64,000 nucleotides of DNA. It comes from Siphonodentalium dalli (taxonomy: Eukaryota > Mollusca > Scaphopoda > Gadilida > Siphonodentaliidae). Location: assembly GCA_032622095.1 (NCBI GenBank), contig CP136061.1:251297582-251361581 (forward strand), read 5' to 3'. A program made the position numbers and the translations under genes. Shown piece by piece: positions 54,078-64,000 of this stretch. Position 1 is the first letter of the stretch; each line of letters opens with the position of its first letter. The notes under the pieces are model-generated. The model saw only the letters and a program-made list of their open reading frames with translations. It did not search any database and was not told the origin of the DNA.

Positions 54078-57000
54078 CGCCCATCTTTTCGTTTCCCGAA
54101 CGGTAGATAATAAAGAGCGTCCATGTTTTCATTTCCCGAACGGTAGATAATAAAGAGCGTCGATGTTTTCGTTTCCCGAACGGTAGATAATAAAGATAAC
54201 AAAGAGCGTCCATGTTTTCGTTTCCCGAACGGTAGATAATAAAGAGCGTCCATGTTTTAGTTTCCCGAACGGTAGATAATTAAGAGCGTCGATGTTTTCG
54301 TTTCTCGAACTGTAGATGATAAAGGTAATAAAGAGCGTCCATGTTTTCGTTTCCCGAACGGTAGATAATAAAGATAATAAAGAGCGTCTATGTTTTCGTT
54401 TCCCGGACGGTAGATAATAAAGAGCGTCCATGTTTTCGTTTCCCGAACGGTAGATAATAAAGAGCGTCCACGTTTTCGTTTCTCGAATTGTAGATCATAA
54501 AGATAATAAAGAGCGTCGATGTTTTCGTTTCTCGAACTGTAGATAATAAAGATAATAAAGAGCGTCCATGTTTTCGTTTCTCGAACGGTAGATAATAAAG
54601 AAAATAAAGAGCGTCCATGTTTTCGTTTCTCGAACTGTAGATAATAAAGGGCGTCCATGTTTTCGTTTCCCGAACGGTATATGTAGGTGATAACGATAAT
54701 AAAGGGCGTCCATGTTTTCGTTTCTCGAACTGTAGATAATAAGAAAATAAAGAGCGTCCATGATTTCGTTTCTCGAACTGTAGATAATAAAGGGCGTCCA
54801 TGTTTTCGTTTCCCGAACGGTATATGTAGATGATACCGATAATAAAGGGCGTCCATGTTTTCGTTTCCCGAACTGTAGATAATAAAGAAAATAAAGAGCG
54901 TCCATGTTTTCGTTTCTCGAACTGTAGATAATAAAGGGCGTCCATGTTTTCGTTTCCCGAACGGTATATGTAGGTGATAACGATAATAAAGGGCGTCCAT
55001 GTTTTCGTTTCTCGAACTGTAGATGATAATGATAATAAAGAGCGTCCATGTTTTCGTTTCCCGAACGGTATATGTAGATGATACCGATAATAAAGGGCGT
55101 CCATGTTTTCGTTTCCCGAACTGTAGATGATAAAGATAATAAAGAGCGTCCATGTTTTCGTTTCCCGGACGGTAGATAATAAAGAGCGTCCATGTTTTCG
55201 TTTCCCGAACGGTCGATAATAAAGAGCGTCCACGTTTTCGTTTCCCGAACGGTAGATAATTAAGAGCGTCGATGTTTTCGTTTCTCGAACTGTGGATAAT
55301 AAAGATAATAAAGAGCGTCCATGTTTTCGTTTCCCGGACGGTAGATGATCAAGATAATAAAGAGCGTCCATGTTTTCGTTTCTCGAACTGTAGATAATGA
55401 AGATAATAAAGAGCGTCCATGTTTTCGTTTCTCGAACTGTAGATGATAAAGATAATAAAGAGCGTCCATGTTTTCGTTTCCCGGAAGGTAGATAATAACG
55501 AGCGCCCATGTCTTCGTTTCCCGAACAGTAGATAATAAAGAGCGTCGATGTTTTCGTTTCTCGAACTGTAGATAATAAAGATAATAAAGAGCGTCCAAGT
55601 TTTCGTTTCTTGAACTGTGGATAATAAAGATAATAAAGGGCGTCCATGTTTTCGTTTCCCGAACGGTATATGTAGATTATACCGATAATAAAGGGCGTCC
55701 ATGTTTTCGTTTCTCGAATTGTAGGTGATAAAGATAATAAAGGGCGTCCATGTTTTCGTTTACCGAACTGTAGATGATAAAGATAATAAAGAGCGTCCAT
55801 GTTTTAGTTTCCCGAACTGTAGATGATAAAGATAATAAAGAGCGTCCATGTTTTCGTTTCTCGAACTGTAGATCATAAAGATAATAAAGAGCGTCGATGT
55901 TTTCGTTTCTCGAACTGTAGATAATAAAGAAAATAAAGAGCGTCCATGTTTTCGTTTTCTCGAACAGTAGATAATAAAGGGCGTCCATGTTTTCGTTTCC
56001 CGAACGGTATATGTAGGTGATAACGATAATAAATGGCGTCCATGTTTTCGTTTCTCGAACTGTAGATGATAAAGATAATAAAGAGCGTCCATGTTTTCGT
56101 TTCCCGAACGGTAGATAATAAAGAGCGCCCATGTATTCGTTTCCCGAACGGTAGATAATAAAGAGCGTCGAGGTTTTCGTTTCTCGAACTGTAGATAATA
56201 AAGATAATAAAGAGCGTCCAAGTTTTCGTTTCTCGAACTGTGGATAATAAAGATAATAAAGGGCGTCCATGTTTTCGTTTCCCGAACGGTATATGTAGAT
56301 GATACCGATAATAAAGGGCGTCCATGTTTTCGTTTCTCGAACTGTAGATGATAAAGATAATAAAGAGCGTCCATGTTTTCGTTTCTCTAACTGTAGGTGA
56401 TAAAGATAATAAAGGGCGTCCATGTTTTCGTTTCCCGAACTGTAGATGATAAAGATAATAAAGAGCGTCCATGTTTTAGTTTCTCGAAATATAGATGATA
56501 AAGATAATAAAGAGCGTCCATGTTTTCGTTTCACGAACTGTAGATAATAAAGATAGTAAAGAGCGTCCATGTTTTCGTTTCTCGAACTGTAGATGATAAA
56601 GATAATAAAGAGCGTCCATGTTTTCGTTTCACGAACTGTAGGTAATAAAGATAATAAAGAGCGTCCATGTTTTCGTTTCCCGAACGGTAGATAATAAAGA
56701 GCGTCCATGTTTTCGTTTGTCGAACGGTAGATGATAAAGATAATAAAGAGCGTCCATGTTTTCGTTTCCCGGACGGTAGATGATAAAGATAATAAAGAGC
56801 GTCCATGTTTTCGTTTCTCGAACTGTAGATAATAAAGGGCGTCCATGTTTTCGTTTCCCGGACGGTAGATGATAAAATAATAAAGAGCGTCTATGTTTTC
56901 GTTTCTCGAACTGTAGATAATAAAGGGCGTCCATGTTTTCGTTTTCCGGAGGGTAGATGATAAAGATAATAAAGAGCGTCCATGTTTTCGTTTCTCGAAC

Positions 57001-57381
57001 TGTAGATAATAAAGAGTGTCCATGTTTTCGTTTCCCGGACGGTAGATGATAAAGATAATAAAGAGCATCCATGTTTTCGTTTCCCGAACTGTAGATAATA
57101 AAGGGCGTCCATGTTTTCGTTTTCCGGACGGTAGATGATAAAGATAATAAAGAGCGTCGATGTTTTCGTTTCTCGAACTGTAGATGATAAAGATAATAAA
57201 GAGCGTCCAAGTTTTCGTTTCCCGAAAGGTAGATAATACAGATAATAAAGAGCGTCCATGTTTTCGTTTCCCGAACGGTAGATAATAAAGATAATAAAGA
57301 GCGTCCATGTTTTCGTTTCTCGAACGGTCGATAATAAAGAGCGTCCATGTTTTAGTTCCCGAACGTTAGATAATACATACA
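54078..57381. repeat. 40/49/55-bp satellite, block S5
   Basis: Same satellite, with stretches parallel to S2/S4 at the start and to S3/S4 at the end (offset about 4,324 from the S4 end). Minus-strand open frames reach 543 codons. Confidence 0.95.
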
Positions 57382-58400
57382 CTTCTTAATTATGATCGTT
57401 TATACACGTTTTCAACGTAAAACTGAGGGATGCATTTATTGATTTTCGCGATATCCGTGTCATACAAATGAGTTGTCATCCCCCTCTTTTTGGCCATTTT
57501 CAGGCGCTACGCGAGATTCACAGCCCTCTGCTAACTTGTATATACTCGTGATTCGGGGTTCATTCGGAGTATACAAAATAAAGAGGGGGCATTACAACAT
57601 CATAGACGAAACGCTATTCGCTGATGCGACATAAGTATGCACCAACCAGAGGCCATTCGTGTAAAATGATGATCGAACACTGCAATAAAGATGTAAGAAA
57701 ATACTTTTTTACACTGAGAATTCGACCAATCTGGAATAGGCTACCAAATGCGGTCGTTAGTGCTGAAAATTTAAACCAGTTCAAGGAATTGTTGAAATGC
57801 GTAAGCACCGGAACTAAGAGTCGGTCAGACTCGTTCCGTGAAATATATGATACAATGTAGAATATATATTACACAGACTATATATCACAAATGATGATAT
57901 GTGTATGGCCACAGAGGATCGGAGCCGAACATATCCGAGCTCCTCTACCCTGGCATCCAATTGCTAATAAATATAAGTATATCAGATATGGTTTTTAATT
58001 CAGATGTATTGTAGAAGTTGCTGTTTAATTGTGGCTGTTGTGGTGGCTATGGTCTCGCAGTATGGGGTAAGATAATTATGAGAAACGGTCAGTAGATGAG
58101 ATAATTATTGTGTATATACTGTCTCAAACAGGCACACAATTCAGTGTTTCACCAAACAGACGATCATTTGTTCAGAGACAATGGTCACGTTAAGTTCATC
58201 CAAACGATAAAGATCGTCCATTTTTGCGTTTCCCAAGCGGTGGATAATAAAGAGAGTCCATGTTTTAGTTATCTCCACTGACATCGTGGGGTACATGGGT
58301 ACCTGGATGTCTATTTTGAACCCCTCGGTTCCGCCTCTTGTTCAAAATAGACAGGTATTAAATCTCCATGTACCCCGATGTTGCTGAAGATAACTAATAT
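57382..58400 (+). repeat. Module L', copy 4 (with LINE tail 57624-57860)
   Basis: Same order of parts as the other L' modules. A private variant CTCGTGATTCGG replaces CTCGGCATTCGG near 57546. Confidence 0.92.
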
Positions 58401-59063
58401 CGCCCATCTTTTCGTTTCCCGAACGGTAGATAATAAAGAGCGTCCATGTTTTCATTTCCCGAACGGTAGATAATAAAGAGCGTCGATGTTTTCGTTTCCC
58501 GAACGGTAGATAATAAAGATAACAAAGAGCGTCCATGTTTTCGTTTCCCGAACGGTAGATAATAAAGAGCGTCCATGTTTTAGTTTCCCGAACGGTAGAT
58601 AATTAAGAGCGTCGATGTTTTCGTTTCTCGAACTGTAGATGATAAAGGTAATAAAGAGCGTCCATGTTTTCGTTTCCCGAACGGTAGATAATAAAGATAA
58701 TAAAGAGCGTCTATGTTTTCGTTTCCCGGACGGTAGATAATAAAGAGCGTCCATGTTTTCGTTTCCCGAACGGTAGATAATAAAGAGCGTCCATGTTTTC
58801 GTTTCCCGGACGGTAGATGATAAAGATAATAAAGAGCATCCATGTTTTCGTTTCTCGAACTGTAGATAATAAAGATAATAAAGAGCGTCCATGTTTTCGT
58901 TTCCCGAAAGGTAGATAATAAAGATAATAAAGAGCGTCCATGTTTTCGTTTCCCGAACGGTAGATAATAAAATTAATAAAGAGCGTCCATGTTTTCGTTT
59001 CTCGAACGGTAGATAATAAAGAGCGTCCATGTTTTAGTTCCCGAACGTTAGATAATACATACA
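58401..59063. repeat. 40/49/55-bp satellite, block S6 (short)
   Basis: Only about 660 bp, with the standard first units and the standard last units (ending GAACGTTAGATAATA). It is the product of a large internal contraction. Confidence 0.95.
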
Positions 59064-60083
59064 CTTCTTAATTATGATCGTTTGTACACGTTTTCAACGT
59101 AAAACTGAGGGATGCATTTATTGATTTTCGCGATATCCGTGTCATACAAATGAGTTGTCATCCCCCTCTTTTTGGCCATTTTCAGGCGCTACGCGAGATT
59201 CACAGCCCTCTGCTAACTTGTATATACTCGGCATTCGGGGTTCATTCGGAGTATACAAAATAAAGAGGGGGCATTACAACATCATAGACGAAACGCTATT
59301 CGCTGATGCGACATAAGTATGCACCAACCAGAGGCCATTCGTGTAAAATGATGATCGAACACTGCAATAAAGATGTAAGAAAATACTTTTTTACACTGAG
59401 AATTCGACCAATCCGGAATAGGCTACCAAATGCGGTCGTTAGTGCTGAAAATTTAAACCAGTTCAAGGAATTGTTGAAATGCGTAAGCACCGGAACTAAG
59501 AGTCGGTCAGACTCGTTCCGTGAAATATATGATACAATGTAGAATATATATTACACAGACTATATATCACAAATGATGATATGTGTATGGCCACAGAGGA
59601 TCGAAGCCGAACATATCCGAGCTACTCTACCCTGGCATCCAATTGCTAATAAATATAAGTATATCAGATATGGGTTTTTAATTCAGATGTATTGTAGAAG
59701 TTGCTGTTTAAGTGTGGCTGTTGTGGTGGCTATGGTCTCGCAGTATGGGGTAAGATAATTATGAGAAACGATCAGTAGATGAGATAATTATTGTGTATAT
59801 ACTGTCTCAAACAGGCACACAATTCAGTGTTTCACCAAACAGACGATCATTTGTTCAGAGACAATGGCCACGTTAAGTTCATCCAAACGATCAAGATCGT
59901 CCATTTTTGCGTTTCCCAAGCGGTGGATAATAAAGAGAGTCCATGTTTTAGTTATCTCCACTGACATCGTGGGGTACATGGGTACCTGGCTGTCTATTTT
60001 GAACCCCTCGGTTCCGCCTCTTGTTCAAAATAGACAGGTATTAAATCTCCATGTACCCCGATGTTGCTGAAGATAACTAATAT
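59064..60083 (+). repeat. Module L', copy 5 (with LINE tail 59306-59542)
   Basis: Similar to the other L' modules, with private substitutions (CCAATCCGGAATAGG, ATCGAAGCCG, GAGCTACTCT). The LINE tail frame 59306-59542 is open. Confidence 0.92.
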
Positions 60084-62487
60084 CGCCCATCTTTTCGTTT
60101 CCCGAACGGTAGATAATAAAGAGCGTCCATGTTTTCATTTCCCGAACGGTAGATAATAAAGAGCGTCGATGTTTTCGTTTCCCGAACGGTAGATAATAAA
60201 GATAACAAAGAGCTTCCATGTTTTAGTTTCCCGGAAGGTAGATAATAAAGAGCGTCCATGTTTTAGTTTCCCGAACGGTAGATAATTAAGAGCGTCGATG
60301 TTTTCGTTTCTCGAACTGTAGATGATAAAGGTAATAAAGAGCGTCCATGTTTTCGTTTCCCGAACGGTAGATAATAAAGATAATAAAGAGCGTCTATGTT
60401 TTCGTTTCCCGAACGGTAGATAATAAATGGCGTCCATGTTTTCGTTTCCCGAACGGTAGATACTTAAGAGCGTCGATGTTTTCGTTTCTCGAACTGTAGA
60501 TAATGAAGATAATAAAGAGCGTCCATGTTTTCGTTTCTCGAATTGTAGATCATAAAGGTAATAAAGAGCGTCCATGTTTTCGTTTCTCGAACTGTAGATA
60601 ATGAAGATAATAAAGAGCGTCCATGTTTTCGTTTCTCGAATTGTAGATGATAAAGATAATAAAGAGCGTCGATGTTTTCGTTTCTCGAACTGTAGATAAT
60701 AAAGAAAATAAAGAGCGTCCATGTTTTCGTTTCCCGAACTGTAGATAATAAAGGGCGTCCATGTTTTCGTTTCCCGAACGGTATATGTAGGTGATAACGA
60801 TAATAAAGGGCGTCCATGTTTTCGTTTCTCGAACTGTAGATAATAAAGAAAATAAAGAGCGTCCATGTTTTCGTTTCTCGAACTGTAGATAATAAAGGGC
60901 GTCCATGTTTTCGTTTCCCGAACGGTATATGTAGATGATACCGATAATAAAGGGCGTCCATGTTTTCGTTTCCCGAACTGTAGATAATAAAGAAAATAAA
61001 GAGCGTCCATGTTTTCGTTTCTCGAACTGTAGATAATAAAGGGCGTCCATGTTTTCGTTTCCCGAACGGTATATGTAGGTGATAACGATAATAAAGGGCG
61101 GACATGTTTTCGTTTCTCGAACTGTAGATGATAATGATAATAAAGAGCGTCCATGTTTTCGTTTCCCGAACGGTATATGTAGATGATACCGATAATAAAG
61201 GGCGTCCATGTTTTCGTTTCCCGAACTGTAGATGATAAAGATAATAAAGAGCGTCCATGTTTTCGTTTCCCGGACGGTAGATAATAAAGAGCGTCCATGT
61301 TTTCGTTTCCCGAACGGTAGATAATAAAGAGCGTCCATGTTTTCGTTTCCCGAACGGTAGATACTTAAGAGCGTCGATGTTTTCGTTTCTCGAACTGTGG
61401 ATAATAAAGATAATAAAGAGCGTCCATGTTTTCGTTTCCCGGACGGTAGATGATCAAGATAATAAAGAGCGTCCATGTTTTCGTTTCTCGAACTGTAGAT
61501 AATGAAGATAATAAAGAGCGTCCATGTTTTCGTTTCTCGAACTGTAGATGATAAAGATAATAAAGAGCGTCCATGTTTTCGTTTCCCGAAAGGTAGATAA
61601 TAACGAGCGCCCATGTCTTCGTTTCCCGAACAGTAGATAATAAAGAGCGTCGATGTTTTCGTTTCTCGAACTGTAGATAATAAAGATAATAAAGAGCGTC
61701 CAAGTTTTCGTTTCTTGAACTGTGGATAATAAAGATAATAAAGGGCGTCCATGTTTTCGTTTCCCGAACGGTATATGTAGATTATACCGATAATAAAGGG
61801 CGTCCATGTTTTCGTTTCTCGAATTGTAGGTGATAAAGATAATAAAGGGCGTCCATGTTTTCGTTTCCCGAACTGTAGATGATAAAGATAATAAAGAGCG
61901 TCCATGTTTTAGTTTCTCGAACTGTAGATGATAAAGATAATAAAGAGCGTCCATGTTTTCGTTTCTCGAATTGTAGATGATAAAGATAATAAAGGGCGTC
62001 CATGTTTTCGTTTCCCGAACTGTAGATGATAAAGATAATAAAGAGCGTCCATGTTTTAGTTTCTCGAACTGTAGATGATAAAGATAATAAAGAGCGTCCA
62101 TGTTTTAGTTTCTCGAACTGTAGATGATAAAGATAATAAAGGGCGTCCATGTTTTCGTTTCCCGAACTGTAGATGATAAAGATAATAAAGAGCGTCCATG
62201 TTTTAGTTTCTCGAACTGTAGATGATAAAGATAATAAAGAGCGTCCATGTTTTAGTTTCTCGAACTGTAGATGATAAAGATAATAAAGAGCGTCGATGTT
62301 TTCGTTTCTCGAATTGTAGATCATAAAGATAATAAAGAGCGTCGATGTTTTCGTTTCTCGAACTGTAGATAATAAAGAAAATAAAGAGCGTCCATGTTTT
62401 CGTTTTCTCGAACTGTAGATAATAAAGGGCGTCCATGTTTTCGTTTCCCGAACGGTATATGTAGGTGATAACGATAATAAATGGCAT
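60084..62487. repeat. 40/49/55-bp satellite, block S7
   Basis: Same satellite. Near 61860-62290 it contains a local run of nearly identical 49-bp units, indicating recent small-scale amplification. Confidence 0.95.
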
Positions 62488-62523
62488 CCATGTACCCCGA
62501 TGTTGCTGAAGATAACTAATATC
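62488..62523. repeat. Remnant of a module (right end of the inverted repeat)
   Basis: ATCCATGTACCCCGATGTTGCTGAAGATAACT-type sequence, the last ~36 bp of the junction inverted repeat, is joined to satellite inside an AAATGGC linker. It shows a recombination that removed the LINE part of a module. Confidence 0.88.
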
Positions 62524-64000
62524 GCCCATCTTTTCGTTTCCCGAACGGTAGATAATAAAGAGCGTCCATGTTTTCATTTCCCGAACGGTAGATAATAAAG
62601 AGCGTCGATGTTTTCGTTTCCCGAACGGTAGATAATAAAGATAACAAAGAGCTTCCATGTTTTAGTTTCCCGGAAGGTAGATAATAAAGAGCGTCCATGT
62701 TTTAGTTTCCCGAACGGTAGATAATAAAGAGCGTCCATGTTTTAGTTTCCCGAACGGTAGATAATTAAGAGCGTCGATGTTTTCGTTTCTCGAACTGTAT
62801 ATCATAAAGATAATAAAGAGCGTCCATGTTTTCGTTTCCCGAACGGTAGATAATAAAGAGCGTCGATGTTTTCGTTTCTCGAATTGTAGATCATAAAGAT
62901 AATAAAGAGCGTCGATGTTTTCGTTTCTCGAACTGTAGATAATAAAGATAATAAAGAGCGTCCATGTTTTCGTTTCTCGAACGGTAGATAATAAAGAAAA
63001 TAAAGAGCGTCCATGTTTTCGTTTCTCGAACTGTAGATAATAAAGGGCGTCCATGTTTTCGTTTCCCGAACGGTATATGTAGGTGATAACGATAATAAAG
63101 GGCGTCCATGTTTACGTTTCTCGAACTGTAGATAATAAAGAAAATAAAGAGCGTCCATGTTTTCGTTTCTCGAACTGTAGATAATAAAGGGCGTCCATAT
63201 TTTCGTTTCCCGAACGGTATATGTAGATGATACCGATAATAAAGGGCGTCCATGTTTTCGTTTCCCGAACTGTAGATAATAAAGAAAATAAAGAGCGTCC
63301 ATGTTTTCGTTTCTCGAACTGTAGATAATAAAGGGCGTCCATGTTTTCGTTTCCCGAACGGTATATGTAGGTGATAACGATAATAAAGGGCGTCCATGTT
63401 TTCGTTTCTCGAACTGTAGATGATAATGATAATAAAGAGCGTCCATGTTTTCGTTTCCCGAACGGTATATGTAGATGATACCGATAATAAAGGGCGTCCA
63501 TGTTTTCGTTTCCCGAACTGTAGATGATAAAGATAATAAAGAGCGTCCATGTTTTCGTTTCCCGGACGGTAGATAATAAAGAGCGTCCATGTTTTCGTTT
63601 CCCGAACGGTAGATAATAAAGAGCGTCCACGTTTTCGTTTCCCGAACGGTAGATAATTAAGAGCGTCGATGTTTTCGTTTCTCGAACTGTGGATAATAAA
63701 GATAATAAAGAGCGTCCATGTTTTCGTTTCCCGGACGGTAGATAATCAAGATAATAAAGAGCGTCCATGTTTTCGTTTCCCGAAAGGTAGATAATAACGA
63801 GCGCCCATGTCTTCGTTTCCCGAACAGTAGATAATAAAGAGCGTCGATGTTTTCGTTTCTCGAACTGTAGATAATAAAGATAATAAAGAGCGTCCAAGTT
63901 TTCGTTTCTTGAACTGTGGATAATAAAGATAATAAAGGGCGTCCATGTTTTCGTTTCCCGAACGGTATATGTAGATTATACCGATAATAAAGGGCGTCCA
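62524..64000. repeat. 40/49/55-bp satellite, block S8 (runs off the window)
   Basis: Continues to the last base in the same register as S1/S3. The right end of the array is not seen. Confidence 0.95.

Noticed and set aside
35440-63946. Dozens of minus-strand ORFs of 60-622 codons starting MDALYYL
   Set aside because: They are readings of the 40/49/55-bp satellite, open in all three minus frames at once, with no domain and with boundaries set only by rare odd-length units.
35156-64000. Canonical CENP-B box in the satellite
   Set aside because: The TTCG and GGAAACG blocks are present but the spacing is two bases short and the final CGGG is missing; kept only as a weak finding.

Overview
The window looks like repeat-dominated nuclear DNA from an animal, most likely a marine invertebrate; I cannot name the species. 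The evidence is non-LTR retrotransposon (LINE) fragments, Helitron-like elements ending in a hairpin plus CTAG, cut-and-paste DNA transposon derivatives with readable target-site duplications, and long satellite arrays. I see no operon, tRNA, rRNA, CRISPR array or convincing host gene. The only protein-level homology I can support is reverse transcriptase (RT) from LINEs. Almost every other open frame is a by-product of tandem repeats.

Layout. 1-3050: a 55-bp satellite with a captured 173-bp block. 3.1-5.1 kb: minisatellites and two head-to-tail Helitron-like elements. 5.1-10.9 kb: mostly unassigned AT-rich DNA with a palindrome, dispersed inverted and direct repeats and a TA-flanked element (8617-9111). 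10.97-12.95 kb: a 95-bp satellite and a 20-bp minisatellite. 13.4-15.0 kb: a long inverted repeat. 17.0-19.0 kb: a TTAA-flanked element carrying a second Helitron and a foldback. 20.2-21.8 kb: a minus-strand LINE end split by two abutting elements. 21.8-26.3 kb: a stack of DNA transposons. 27.5-28.6 kb: a 68-bp satellite. 28.6-31.6 kb: one TTAA element interrupted by both a LINE and a hAT-like element. 31.6-33.7 kb: a second copy of an older repeat (R) with different insertions.

33.85-64 kb: a higher-order array. LINE 3'-end modules alternate with blocks of a 40/49/55-bp satellite (core GCGTCCATGTTTTCGTTTCC). Over the first five modules the spacing is about 4.5 kb, and a 9,080-bp stretch (33910-42989) is followed directly by a nearly identical copy. 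The array runs off the right edge.

The elements do not form a pathway. What can be read is insertion history. Target-site duplications, paralogous empty sites and a LINE reading frame that resumes across an insertion give the order of events at several loci. The best candidates for something undescribed are the LINE-containing higher-order satellite, the six near-identical 69-bp hairpins at 21.8-32.1 kb, and the repeated side-by-side insertion of same-family elements.
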